Shown: positions 34,192 to 42,824, numbered from the stretch's first letter. The stretch: 61,730 nucleotides of DNA from Clostridiales bacterium (GCA_031271295.1 JAISVZ010000179.1:1-61730); one strand, 5' to 3'. Notes: generated by a model from the letters alone, not told the origin. Made by a program: numbers and translations.

Positions 34192-34624
34192 ACTAAGTAA
34201 CAACAAAGGCATGACATTGACGGAAATTGTTGTGGCATTTGTTTTGTTTATGATTATTGTTACCTTTTTCGCGTACTTTTTTGTAACTTCAATGAGGTGG
34301 ACGGCTAAATCAAATAAGGATACAACAACTGTGGCTGTTGCAAGGCTATTTACTGATACCGCAATGGTTTCGGAGGTAGACGATTATGGGACATTTGGCA
34401 AGAATTTAATTATAACAAATAGCGATTTTAAGGCTACGGATCGTATGGTTGAAACAAAAATTATATGGCGCAAGGACGAAAACGTGTATACCCCAACCAA
34501 GCGTACGCTTCAAAACACAACCGTATGGGCTGGTATGGACAGCAATCAGGAAATACTTCCGAATGACGGCGGAGGGTACACTAAAGGACGAGGTGTTGCA
34601 TTCAGGGTATTTTTAATACCGTAA
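34169..34624 (+). CDS. Type IV prepilin-like protein (151 aa)
   Basis: The start at 34169 is favoured because GAGAGGGGG lies about 9 bases upstream; a second ATG at 34184 has no site. The leader MNKLSNNKG, then MTLTEIVVAFVLFMIIVTFF, is a classic prepilin peptidase site (Gly before Met, Glu at +5). The mature part has about 130 residues with no known domain. It overlaps the PilX-like gene by 23 bases and is 20 bases from the next prepilin. Confidence 0.85.
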   Translation: MLILKMNKLSNNKGMTLTEIVVAFVLFMIIVTFFAYFFVTSMRWTAKSNKDTTTVAVARLFTDTAMVSEVDDYGTFGKNLIITNSDFKATDRMVETKIIWRKDENVYTPTKRTLQNTTVWAGMDSNQEILPNDGGGYTKGRGVAFRVFLIP

Positions 34625-34644
34625 ACTAAGGAAGGAGTGAACGC

Positions 34645-35379
34645 ATGAATATTAAAAAGCTTTTCGCCGCAAAAAAGGGTTTTACGTTGGTTGAAATGGT
34701 TATTGTATTAGTGGTTTTTGGAATGCTTATTGCCGGGGCGTTCAGCTTTTTTCTCTTCGCCATAAAATCTACCCAGGATATTTCCGAAACGTCGCACGCG
34801 CAAAGCGAACTTCGCAATATGCTTTTATATATTCAAAGTGAGGCAAGAACCGCGAAAAAAGTCATGATTACTGATGGATTACCATCGCTTCAGAAGTTTG
34901 AGGATAACTGGGAATTAGGAACGCTTATTTTTTATGAAAGAAACACGGGAGGTAAAAAAACTCTTTCCGTTCTAAAGTATGATACGCCCAGTGGCGGTTC
35001 ACCTACACTGAAGCTTACAGCGGTAAAAGAGTTTGATTATATTGATAATTTTGAAGTGTTATTTACAACGAGCGCTCTTGCAAACACGGAAGATTTAGAC
35101 ACTGACTCGGATTCCGATTCTGATTCTGACACGGATACGGATTCTGATGCCGACAAGGAAATGCAAGGAGATTATGTAATGACGGTTATACTTAACGTAG
35201 AGAGTAACGGACACATTATGGACACTGTTTTAAGAGATTCGTTTTATTTAAGCAATTTGAAGGCAAATTCCGAAAAGCTCAAATGCGAAGATATATATGG
35301 CAACGAAATAGAAGAAGGGAAATTTTTGATATTAACCCCAGCCGTAATATTTGAAGATATGTCGTCTGAGTCTGAGTAA
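34645..35379 (+). CDS. Type IV prepilin-like protein (PilW/PulJ type)
   Basis: 244 residues. The leader MNIKKLFAAKKG, then FTLVEMVIVLVVFGMLIAGAF, is a textbook N-methylated prepilin signal (Gly/Phe cut, Glu +5). The middle part resembles PilW/PulJ minor pilins (SHAQSELRNMLLYIQSEARTA). An Asp/Ser/Thr repeat (DTDSDSDSDSDTDTDSDAD) at about 153-171 forms a flexible acidic loop. GGAAGGAGTGAACGC precedes the ATG. It is the last gene of the cluster; no pilus ATPase, PilC or peptidase gene is in the window. Confidence 0.85.
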   Translation: MNIKKLFAAKKGFTLVEMVIVLVVFGMLIAGAFSFFLFAIKSTQDISETSHAQSELRNMLLYIQSEARTAKKVMITDGLPSLQKFEDNWELGTLIFYERNTGGKKTLSVLKYDTPSGGSPTLKLTAVKEFDYIDNFEVLFTTSALANTEDLDTDSDSDSDSDTDTDSDADKEMQGDYVMTVILNVESNGHIMDTVLRDSFYLSNLKANSEKLKCEDIYGNEIEEGKFLILTPAVIFEDMSSESE

Positions 35380-35477
35380 CGGCGCACGTACCGGTTCACA
35401 AACAAATAAAGCAAAGTTCTGTGCCGGGGGAGGAAATGACGTTCCATCTCCCGGCAGGAGTTTCATCCTGCGCCGTT
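35378..35477 (+). ncRNA. Candidate structured RNA element after prepilin genes
   Basis: AACGGCGCA (35378-35386) pairs perfectly with TGCGCCGTT (35469-35477). Inside, TGCCGGG (35422-35428) pairs with CCCGGCA (35450-35456). A third stem, GCAGGA (35454-35459) with TCCTGC (35466-35471), competes with both. No T run follows closely. I cannot match it to a known riboswitch class. Confidence 0.35.
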
Positions 35478-35524
35478 GTTATGCGCTCCTTGATTTAAAT
35501 TGCAAACGCGATTATTTATCTATT

Positions 35525-35585
35525 CTAACCTGCATGCCGCGCGGATGCGGCACGAATCGACATAAAACCAATTCGGTTTTCACTA
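35525..35585 (-). repeat. 60-bp dispersed repeat, copy B
   Basis: Its reverse complement matches 48961-49020: GAATTGG, then GTGCCG, GCGCGGCATG and AGGTTAG in the same order and spacing. An inner TGCCGC/GCGGCA hairpin is kept although the loop differs. Confidence 0.75.
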
Positions 35586-35658
35586 ATGCCTTGTCTATAT
35601 GTTGCGCGTTAATCCCGTTTTTCATCCTTTACGAACGTTTTCGGCGAATAATAATGAA

Positions 35659-35946
35659 GCCGAAGATGCTCTGCATCATCAAAAAATATTATAATAGGCA
35701 GAAATACCACTTGCGAAAAAGAACAAAACGAACTTAAGTGCTTTTTCGTTTTTTTCGCCCAATCCGAAGAAACGCAAATTGCAGAAGCCGCAAATCCGTC
35801 GTAATTAAAGGAAAAAACAAAATGACATTAAGGTGAATCGCAAAAAAAATAGAAAATAGACTTTCGGAATTTCTATCATTCTATCATTCTATTTTCCATA
35901 TTTTAGCTTTGGAAGGTATAAGTCAGCAATATAAAGAGCGGGCAAT
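35659..35946 (+). repeat. 287-bp dispersed repeat, copy 2
   Basis: Matches 3865-4150 along its whole length with scattered substitutions. The most conserved block is AATAGAAAATAGACTTTCGG followed by the ATTCTATC direct repeat. Flanking sequence differs between copies. Confidence 0.75.
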
Positions 35947-35986
35947 ATTTACGCCAAAGCATTACTCCCACACACCACTTTCTCTC

Positions 35987-36015
35987 TTGACTTCTCCTTG
36001 CCGTAAATATAATAT
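35987..36015 (+). promoter_or_regulatory. Promoter for DUF4321-maf unit
   Basis: TTGACT (35987-35992), 17-base spacer, TAATAT (36010-36015); a TATAAT with a 15-base spacer overlaps it. Confidence 0.65.
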
Positions 36016-36117
36016 AAGCACAACGGCCACTGCTTATTTCTGCGGCAAAATAGCGTCGGCACCGCCTGGGGGGGAAGCCGCCGCGCTGCCGCTCCTTATC
36101 CTAAGGGGGGAACGTTT

Positions 36118-36378
36118 ATGTTTTCAAAGAGTGACAAAAGCAAATGGATATTTTTTTTATTTGTATTGGCGGGCGTAGTTTTCGGCGGGTTTATAGGCAA
36201 CACTTTGGGTGATACGCCTTATTTTAGCTGGCTTAATTACGGAAGCTCTTTTGGCTTGCCTCAGCCGTTTGTTCTGGATTTGCAAATAATTACGCTTACA
36301 TTCGGTTTTACCGTAAAATTTACGATAGCCGGAATACTTGGCATTGTGCTTGCTGTTTTAATTTACAGAAAAATTTAA
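36118..36378 (+). CDS. DUF4321 small membrane protein
   Basis: 86 residues with two membrane segments (WIFFLFVLAGVVFGGFIGN and FTVKFTIAGILGIVLAVLIY) joined by a loop (FSWLNYGSSFGLPQPFVLDL), which is the DUF4321 pattern. AAGGGGGGAA precedes the ATG. In Clostridia this gene often lies just before maf, as here. The function is unknown. Confidence 0.8.
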   Translation: MFSKSDKSKWIFFLFVLAGVVFGGFIGNTLGDTPYFSWLNYGSSFGLPQPFVLDLQIITLTFGFTVKFTIAGILGIVLAVLIYRKI

Positions 36379-36436
36379 AATTAAAGCCAAAAGCTGCGGA
36401 CGGCCGCAGGAAACCTTAATTTGAAAGGATTCGTCA

Positions 36437-37162
36437 ATGAAAAAAACAGCGCTTACAGATGCGCCGCATAAAAGCACCGCGCCCGAAAATATAAAACCCT
36501 CGTACGAAAATACAAAGCCCGGAAAAATAATTTTAGCTTCCGAATCCCCAAGGCGGCGCGAAATTTTAGAAAAGGCCGGTGTAGAGTTCGAAGTTATGCC
36601 GAGTTATATCGACGAAACCTTCCCGGATGGCTTAAAACCGAGCGAAGCGGTTATTTTTGTTGCGCAAAAAAAAGCCGAATTCGTTTTGAAAGCTTTAAGT
36701 GAAGCTTCAAACTCGGATAACTGCCTTATTATAGCCGCCGATACAATTGTTGTACTTGAGGAAAAAGTTATAGGCAAGCCTGCGGATGAAACCGATGCCT
36801 TTAACATACTAAAGAGTATTCAAGGGCGTTCGCACAGTGTGTTTACCGGCGTCAGCTTAATTAATACGAAGCAGGACGGCGCTTCGGAAAACATTTTATC
36901 GGGGAAAGCAGAATCGCTGCGCCGCAAAATTACGCAAAAGAGCTTTGCGGTTAAAACAGGCGTAACGCTTAAACCCATGACGGATACCGATATTGCAAAA
37001 TACATTAAAACCGGAGAACCTATGGATAAGGCGGGCGCGTACGCGGTGCAAGGGCGCGGTTGCGTTTTTGTGGAGCGTATTAACGGGGATTTTTATAACG
37101 TAATGGGGCTTCCGGTATCGCGGCTTTATTCGGAAATTAAGGAAATGGGAATTGCAATTTGA
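36437..37162 (+). CDS. maf: Maf-type nucleotide pyrophosphatase
   Basis: Hydrolyses non-canonical or dTTP/UTP-type nucleoside triphosphates to monophosphates; linked to septum formation control. The 241-residue protein has the Maf motifs: LASESPRRREILEKAG (about 32-47), AADTIVV with the catalytic Asp, GKP and QGRGCVFVERI. An extra 27 residues (KTALTDAPHKSTAPENIKPS) precede the usual start; they look disordered. GAAAGGATTCGTC precedes the ATG. Confidence 0.92.
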   Translation: MKKTALTDAPHKSTAPENIKPSYENTKPGKIILASESPRRREILEKAGVEFEVMPSYIDETFPDGLKPSEAVIFVAQKKAEFVLKALSEASNSDNCLIIAADTIVVLEEKVIGKPADETDAFNILKSIQGRSHSVFTGVSLINTKQDGASENILSGKAESLRRKITQKSFAVKTGVTLKPMTDTDIAKYIKTGEPMDKAGAYAVQGRGCVFVERINGDFYNVMGLPVSRLYSEIKEMGIAI

Positions 37163-37272
37163 AGTTTTCGGCTTTGAAAGAAATGAGATTAACAATTTAA
37201 AATTTTGCGCTTTTTGAATGAAGTGTTAAAATTTGCAAATAATAGATGCGTACATAGAGGGGATATTTATTA

Positions 37273-38115
37273 ATGAGGGAAATTCCTTCCGATAAAATAA
37301 CGGAATTGGTGGAAAAGCTTTGCATAGACGCGAACATAAACCTGCGCGGCGATATTGCCCGCTCTTTTGAAGGCGCTTATAACAGGGAAAAAACCGATAC
37401 CGCGAAAAGTATCATCGGTCAGCTTATAGAAAACGCGAAAATTGCGCGGGAAGAAAAAATCCCGGTTTGTCAGGATACCGGAATGGCGGTAATTTTTGCG
37501 GAAATTGGACAGGATGTTCATATAACCGGCGGGGATTTAGCTGCCGCCATAAATGAGGGCGTAAGGCGCGGGTACCGAAACGGGTATTTGCGAAAATCAG
37601 TAGTTGCCGACCCTATAGAGAGAATAAACACGGCGGATAATACGCCGGCTGTTATTTATTTCAGCATCGTTCCCGGAAACGAGGTAAAAATTACCGCCGC
37701 GCCAAAGGGTTTCGGAAGCGAAAATAAAAGCGCGGTAAAAATGCTTATTCCATCCGACGGCATAGAGGGCGTTAAAAAGTTTGTAACGGATACCGTGCGT
37801 TTGGCGGGTTCGGATGCTTGCCCGCCGTTAATTGTGGGCGTGGGTGTGGGCGGCACGATGGATTACGCCGCGCTTTTGGCAAAACAAGCCTTAAAACGTG
37901 AAATTGAAAGCCGAAACGAAAATCCGTTTTGGGCGGAAACAGAACTTGAATTATTGCGGGATATAAACTCACTTAATATAGGCCCGGCGGGTTTTGGCGG
38001 GGAAACAACGGCTCTTAAGGTAAATATAGAAACGTACCCAACGCATATTGCGGCTCTTCCGGTTGCGGTTAATATTGGCTGCCATGCAACGCGGCACTCA
38101 CAGGGGGTTTTATAA
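37273..38115 (+). CDS. Fumarate hydratase, alpha subunit (class I, Fe-S)
   Basis: With the next gene it forms the oxygen-sensitive [4Fe-4S] enzyme that interconverts fumarate and malate. 280 residues, typical for the alpha subunit. Cluster Cys are expected in PVCQDTGMAV, SDACPPLIVGVGVGG and NIGCHATRH. GAGGGGATATTTATT precedes the ATG. It overlaps the beta subunit gene (TAATG). The tartrate dehydratase TtdA is similar; the location with citrate-cycle genes favours fumarase. Confidence 0.9.
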   Translation: MREIPSDKITELVEKLCIDANINLRGDIARSFEGAYNREKTDTAKSIIGQLIENAKIAREEKIPVCQDTGMAVIFAEIGQDVHITGGDLAAAINEGVRRGYRNGYLRKSVVADPIERINTADNTPAVIYFSIVPGNEVKITAAPKGFGSENKSAVKMLIPSDGIEGVKKFVTDTVRLAGSDACPPLIVGVGVGGTMDYAALLAKQALKREIESRNENPFWAETELELLRDINSLNIGPAGFGGETTALKVNIETYPTHIAALPVAVNIGCHATRHSQGVL

Positions 38116-38651
38116 TGTCGGCAGGGAAAATTATTACCGCTGCGTTTAGCGATGAAACTATCAGGGAACTTAAAGCCGGTGATTCCGTATTTATTAACGG
38201 CACAATTTACACCGGGCGCGACGCCGCTCACAAAAGAATGTTTGAAGCATGTTTGAATAATGAAAAGCCGCCGTTCGAATTCAGCGGTTCGGCAATTTAT
38301 TACGCCGGTCCTTCTCCCGCGCCGCCGGGGCGTGTTATAGGCTCTATTGGGCCAACTACAAGTTCGCGTATGGATAAGTATTCGCCGCTTCTAATTTCCC
38401 GTTCGCTCAAGGTAATGATAGGCAAGGGGAAACGAGGGCCGGAAGTTATAGAGGCAATAAAAAAGTACGGCGGGCTGTACCTTTCGGCAACGGGCGGCGC
38501 GGCGGCGCTGCTTTCGCGGTGCGTTAAAGCCGCGAAAATAATAGCCTATGAGGATTTGGGCACGGAAGCTGTAAGAGAGCTTCAAGTGTTTATGTTTCCG
38601 GCTATTGTTGCAATTGATGCAAATGGTAATGTATTCCCGTCTTTTTGCTGA
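38115..38651 (+). CDS. Fumarate hydratase, beta subunit
   Basis: 178 residues matching the C-terminal fumarase/TtdB domain: LKAGDSVFINGTIYTGRDAAHKR, IYYAGPSPAPPG, GSIGPTTSSRMDKYSP, MIGKGKRG and YLSATGGAAALLSRCVK. It starts inside the stop codon of the alpha subunit, so the two are translationally coupled. Confidence 0.92.
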   Translation: MSAGKIITAAFSDETIRELKAGDSVFINGTIYTGRDAAHKRMFEACLNNEKPPFEFSGSAIYYAGPSPAPPGRVIGSIGPTTSSRMDKYSPLLISRSLKVMIGKGKRGPEVIEAIKKYGGLYLSATGGAAALLSRCVKAAKIIAYEDLGTEAVRELQVFMFPAIVAIDANGNVFPSFC

Positions 38652-38669
38652 AATTTTTCTATTTACCGA

Positions 38670-38698
38670 TTGCATATTCCGTCAATATGAACTATACT
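38670..38698 (+). promoter_or_regulatory. Promoter for dCache histidine kinase
   Basis: TTGCAT (38670-38675), 17-base spacer, TATACT (38693-38698). Confidence 0.75.
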
Positions 38699-38741
38699 GT
38701 AATTGGTTCCACGCAGTAATAAAAGAGGTGTGCGCGTTAAT

Positions 38742-41700
38742 ATGAAAATAATCAATATTTTCAAGTCAACCAAACAGCAAATGTTAGTCGTTGCGTCTTT
38801 CGCCGTAATGACTGTTGTTTGCTGTTTATACGTTAACGCAATTGTTAAAGAGCAAAGCCGCGCCAACAACGAAAGTTCTATTTATGTTGCGGAGCTTGAA
38901 ATTCAAAACTGGCTTTCAAACGCGGAAACCGCCCTTAACGACATTATTATTTTGGCGGAGGAAGCATACGCGGCGGAAGGTTCGGCGGCTAACGTTGAAC
39001 AGGCGCTTACCCAATGGGATATAAAAACAGAAAGTAACACCGATACCATCAAAACCATAACGGCTGTATACGGCGCAATTGGCGGCGAGTACGTAGACGG
39101 CGACCTTTGGGACCCTGATACGGAGTACGATTTTTATTCAAGGCCGTGGTATGCGGGCGCGAAAAGCGAAAGAGGACATGTTAGTTATACCGATATTTAC
39201 ACCAGCTATTTCAGCGAGCGCCCGGTTATATCCATCTCAAAAGAGTTTTATGCCGCAGACGGACAGGCTATAGGCGTTTTAGCCGTTGATTTGGACATCG
39301 ACTATATTCTTGAATATGTAAATACGCTTAACATTTCCTCCAACGGCTACGGTTTGCTTTTAAACAGGGATTTGGAAGTTTTGGCGCACCACAACTCTGA
39401 AATGTTGGGAAGGAGCTTTTTCGAGTTTACCGGTTCTGACAGGGTTTACAGTGAACTTCAATCCAAAGGTTACGTTACCGAAAACCGTATTATAAACTAC
39501 CGCGGTCAGCAGTGTGTTGTGTATATGCGCCGTCTTTTTAACGAGTGGTGCCTTGCGATAATTACGCCGCGCGGCAGTTATTTTCGAAATGTTTATACAA
39601 TAACAGTTTTAATGTCGGCTTTGGCTGTGGGCCTTTCCGTGATTCTATGCTATGTTTTAACGCGTTTGGCAAAACAGAGGGACCGCTCGGAGTTGGAAAG
39701 CCTTTCAAAAACCACGTTCCTTGCGCGTATAAGCCATGAAATACGAACGCCGATGAATACCATTGCGGGTATGAACGAACTTATTCTAAGGAAGGATATC
39801 GCCCCCGACGTATACGAAAACGCGATAAACATCAAACACGCAAGCGACAGCCTGCTTTCCATAATTAACGACCTGCTCGATTATTCCAAGCTGGAATCCG
39901 GAAACCTTGATATTGCCGGCAGCAGCTATCTTTTCGCGTCCCTAATCAACGATGTAATAAGCATTATAAGAATGCGCCTTACGGATAAGCCCGTTCACTT
40001 TATCGCCAATGTGGATTCATCCATTCCTTACGAACTTATTGGCGACGAAGCGCGGCTTAGGCAAGTTTTGCTGAATTTGCTCTCTAACGCGGTAAAATAC
40101 ACAAGCAAAGGCTGTATTTCAATTACGGCTTGCGCGGAAGTTGACGAGGCAAAGGGAGAATGCAATTTAATATTCGAAATTTCGGACAGCGGCATAGGCA
40201 TTAAGGAAGAATACCAGGGAAAAATTTTCGGCAACTACGTTAACCCGGATATTGATTCATCTGTGGTAATTCACGGCGCGGGTTTGGGGCTTGCAATAAC
40301 AAAAAGCCTGTGCGACGCTATGGGCGGCAGCGTTTCGGTTTACAGCAAATACGGCGAGGGCAGCACCTTTACCGTTACAATACCGCAAAAGGTTAGTAAT
40401 TTTCAGGCTTTTGCCCAAATCTCAGAGCCCGAAAATAAGGACACCTTGGTTTACGAGCCTATTTCCGTTTACGCCAACTCCGTTGTGTGCTCTATAGACA
40501 ATTTGGGAATAAGCGCAACTTTGGCAACCGACGAATCCATGTTTTACAATGAGTTAAGGCAAAACAAATACAAATACGTTTTTGTTTCATATAAAGTGTT
40601 CGAAATAGCAAAGGATATTTTAATGCGCCTTATGCTTGACGCAACGCTTGTCGTACTTACGGATTATAAAGAAACCGTTGTTATACCTGATGCTAAGGTT
40701 ATAGCAATGCCCGCGCACACGCTTTCAATTGCGGACGTATTTAACGACAAATCGCAGTCCTACGCGTATAACCGCGCCAAGGAGGTAACATACGTAAGCT
40801 TTATTGCTCCAAGCGCGCGCATACTTATTGTGGACGATATTAAAACTAACCTTCAGGTTGCCGAGGGGCTTCTTTCCCCGTATAAAATGATTGTTGAAAC
40901 AGCTATGAGCGGGGCGCAGGCAATTGAAATGTGCAGGGAAAACAATTACGACATCGTATTTATGGACCACATGATGCCGGAGATGGACGGAATTGAGGCA
41001 ACACACCGCATACGCGCGCTTGACGACGGCAGCGGTTCTCATAAACAAATTCCCATTATCGCCCTTACCGCAAACGCAATGGCGGGAATGAAGGAAAAAT
41101 TTATTCAAAACGGTATGGACGATTTTATACCCAAACCTATTGAAGTTTCCAAGCTTAACGCTATTTTGGAAACATGGATTCCGCGCGGCATGAGGCGCGA
41201 ATACGTTGCGGACGAGGCAGACGAGGCGGCGGCCGGGGCGGAAAAAGAAATTATTATTTCGGGGCTTGATACCAAAAAAGGTATGGTTATGACCGGCGGC
41301 TCTTGGAAAAATTACATTAAAACCCTAACCATTTATTATTATGACGCCAAACAAAGGATAGAGCAAATTGGTAAAATGTTAGAGGAAGGGAACGTAACGG
41401 CGTATACAACCGCTGTTCACGCTCTTAAAAGCGCATCCGGTTCCATAGGAGCGTCAAATGTTTCGCAAATGGCGGCGGCGCTTGAGGACGCGGCAAAATC
41501 CGGCAACATGCTCTACGTTGGGGAGCATAACGAGGAGTTTGTGCGCCTGCTTAAAACCCTTACCGATTCCCTTGAAAAGGTTGTGCTCGGCGAAGAGCAG
41601 GAGCGAAACGCAGCGGAGGAAAACAACATTCCGTTCCTGTACGACGCGTTATGCAACCTAAGAAAAGCCCTCGACGAAATGGACATGGGCGAAATAGACG

Positions 41701-41843
41701 ATAACATGGCAAAGCTTGATTCAAAGGATTGGGAAAAAGAAATAAGCGCGATGATAGAAAATATTTCACAAAACGTTCTGCTTTTTGAATACGACAGCGC
41801 TAAAGATATTATCAATGAAATTATAGATAAATATATTGAGTGA
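38742..41843 (+). CDS. Multi-domain hybrid histidine kinase: dCache, HisKA, HATPase, receiver, HPt
   Basis: The start is the ATG at 38742, after AGAGGTG. The 1033-residue protein has a membrane segment (about 10-32), an extracytoplasmic dCache sensor (about 33-280; DLWDPDTEYDFYSRPWYAGA is typical) and a second membrane segment (about 288-310). HisKA follows (ISHEIRTPMNTIAGM, His about 330), then HATPase (GDEARLRQVLLNLLSNAVKY, GLGLAI). A degenerate receiver-like part (about 585-690) lacks the phospho-Asp pocket. A full receiver (about 693-815; IVDDIKTN, FMDHMMPEMDG) and an HPt domain (AVHALKSASGSIGAS, His about 893) complete it. A full internal phosphorelay thus ends in HPt, so an unlinked regulator must receive the phosphate. 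A 124-residue partner follows 9 bases later. Confidence 0.92.
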   Translation: MKIINIFKSTKQQMLVVASFAVMTVVCCLYVNAIVKEQSRANNESSIYVAELEIQNWLSNAETALNDIIILAEEAYAAEGSAANVEQALTQWDIKTESNTDTIKTITAVYGAIGGEYVDGDLWDPDTEYDFYSRPWYAGAKSERGHVSYTDIYTSYFSERPVISISKEFYAADGQAIGVLAVDLDIDYILEYVNTLNISSNGYGLLLNRDLEVLAHHNSEMLGRSFFEFTGSDRVYSELQSKGYVTENRIINYRGQQCVVYMRRLFNEWCLAIITPRGSYFRNVYTITVLMSALAVGLSVILCYVLTRLAKQRDRSELESLSKTTFLARISHEIRTPMNTIAGMNELILRKDIAPDVYENAINIKHASDSLLSIINDLLDYSKLESGNLDIAGSSYLFASLINDVISIIRMRLTDKPVHFIANVDSSIPYELIGDEARLRQVLLNLLSNAVKYTSKGCISITACAEVDEAKGECNLIFEISDSGIGIKEEYQGKIFGNYVNPDIDSSVVIHGAGLGLAITKSLCDAMGGSVSVYSKYGEGSTFTVTIPQKVSNFQAFAQISEPENKDTLVYEPISVYANSVVCSIDNLGISATLATDESMFYNELRQNKYKYVFVSYKVFEIAKDILMRLMLDATLVVLTDYKETVVIPDAKVIAMPAHTLSIADVFNDKSQSYAYNRAKEVTYVSFIAPSARILIVDDIKTNLQVAEGLLSPYKMIVETAMSGAQAIEMCRENNYDIVFMDHMMPEMDGIEATHRIRALDDGSGSHKQIPIIALTANAMAGMKEKFIQNGMDDFIPKPIEVSKLNAILETWIPRGMRREYVADEADEAAAGAEKEIIISGLDTKKGMVMTGGSWKNYIKTLTIYYYDAKQRIEQIGKMLEEGNVTAYTTAVHALKSASGSIGASNVSQMAAALEDAAKSGNMLYVGEHNEEFVRLLKTLTDSLEKVVLGEEQERNAAEENNIPFLYDALCNLRKALDEMDMGEIDDNMAKLDSKDWEKEISAMIENISQNVLLFEYDSAKDIINEIIDKYIE

Positions 41844-41852
41844 GGTATTTAA

Positions 41853-42227
41853 ATGGATACGAAACGTATTGAGTCATTTACTCTGAATAAGCGCAAATTT
41901 GTTTATTTCGATTTCAGCAGGATAATGTCGAACGACGATATGCTTGAAATGACAACATCGGCTAAGGCTTACATGCAAAAAACAGATCCCGAATCCGCCG
42001 TGTACGCTATAATAAACGTGGATTCCGCTATCGCGGATTCCAAAACAAAGGCCATCCTTACGGACTGGCTTGAGTTTAATTCGAAGTACGTGCTTCACGC
42101 GGCGATAATTAATTTGGACGGTACAAGAAAAATTATGTACAATTCCATATTAAAATCGCTTGGGTTAAAAAATATAAAATATTTCCCCACGCGGCAGCTT
42201 GCGGTGGATTATTTGTCCGAAGCATAG
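41853..42227 (+). CDS. Small protein coupled to histidine kinase, STAS/SpoIIAA-like by shape
   Basis: 124 residues, 9 bases after the kinase gene; TGAGGTATTTAA precedes the ATG. The pattern of strands and helices (FTLNKRKFVYFDFSRIM, AVYAIINVDSAIADSKTKA, VLHAAIINLDGTRKIMY, YFPTRQLAVDYLSEA) recalls SpoIIAA-like or STAS folds, but no diagnostic motif is present. Position suggests it works with the phosphorelay, perhaps as an output adaptor; this is inference. Confidence 0.6.
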   Translation: MDTKRIESFTLNKRKFVYFDFSRIMSNDDMLEMTTSAKAYMQKTDPESAVYAIINVDSAIADSKTKAILTDWLEFNSKYVLHAAIINLDGTRKIMYNSILKSLGLKNIKYFPTRQLAVDYLSEA

Positions 42228-42241
42228 GGGAGCGTTAATTT

Positions 42242-42270
42242 TGGCTTGGCTTGGCTTGTCTTGGCTTGGC
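42242..42270 (+). repeat. Pentamer repeat (TTGGC)n
   Basis: TTGGC units with one TTGTC variant, between the kinase partner and the P-loop gene. The same pentamer lies before spmA at 29086-29105. Confidence 0.85.
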
Positions 42271-42303
42271 AAGTAAGCAAAAAAAATTTAGGAGGAGATT
42301 CCA

Positions 42304-42717
42304 ATGATACGTTTTATTGCAGGTTTAAAAGGCGTTGGAAAAACGAAAAGACTTATTAAAATGGTAAACGATTCCGTCAAAACCACAGACGGGCACATTG
42401 TTTTTATTGATGACGACAGGCGTCACATTTACGACCTTCATTACGAGATAAGGTTTGTTGAAACGGGCAGTTTCCCTCTTTCAAACTACAGGGAATTTGT
42501 AGGTTTTGTTTGCGGCATACTCTCTCAGGATTCCGATATTAAAGAGATTTATGTTGATGGGCTTACAAATATTATTAAGTTTTTAGACAGCGAGAGTTTA
42601 ATTAAATTAGTAAAGAAGTTAGAGCAGCTTTCTCAGGAAAATTGCGTGGATTTTATCGTAAGCATTAATTACGACACGAATTCACTGCCGCAAGAGGTTA
42701 CGGCTCTGGTAATATAG
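42304..42717 (+). CDS. Small P-loop ATPase-like protein
   Basis: 137 residues with a Walker A motif at the N-terminus (GLKGVGKTKRL) and a Walker B-like strand (IKEIYVDGL) at about 80-88. No further domain is visible. TTTAGGAGGAGATTCC precedes the ATG. Proteins of this size with one P-loop are common in Clostridia and have no assigned role; some are labelled as twitching motility proteins without support. It has its own terminator. Confidence 0.75.
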   Translation: MIRFIAGLKGVGKTKRLIKMVNDSVKTTDGHIVFIDDDRRHIYDLHYEIRFVETGSFPLSNYREFVGFVCGILSQDSDIKEIYVDGLTNIIKFLDSESLIKLVKKLEQLSQENCVDFIVSINYDTNSLPQEVTALVI

Positions 42718-42735
42718 GCTTAAAATATTAGGTGC

Positions 42736-42775
42736 GCGGAAGGTCTTACCTTGTAAGGCTTTCCGCTTTTTTCAT
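42736..42775 (+). terminator. Rho-independent terminator
   Basis: GCGGAAGG plus CTTAC pairs with GTAAG plus CTTTCCGC, followed by T6. Confidence 0.9.
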
Positions 42776-42795
42776 TTCTTAAAACCTTACAAATA

Positions 42796-42824
42796 CTTGA
42801 CTAAATACAGGTTCAAGTATAGAA
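42796..42824 (+). promoter_or_regulatory. Promoter for citrate synthase operon
   Basis: TTGACT (42796-42801), 17-base spacer, TAGAAT (42819-42824). The start codon is 39 bases further. Confidence 0.75.

Larger units (their letters stand above)
35380..36117. other. Gene-free region with structured element and two dispersed repeats
   Basis: Holds the stem structure at 35378-35477, the 60-bp repeat at 35525-35585, copy 2 of the 287-bp repeat at 35659-35946, and the promoter of the DUF4321-maf unit at 35987-36015. No intact gene is visible. Confidence 0.6.

Noticed and set aside
34184-34624. Later start for the 151-residue prepilin
   Set aside because: The ATG at 34184 gives a tidy leader but has no ribosome site; the ATG at 34169 has GAGAGGGGG at good spacing.
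35378-35477. Cyclic di-GMP riboswitch
   Set aside because: Position near pilin genes suggested it, but the GEMM core phrases are not present and the element lies after the genes, not before them.
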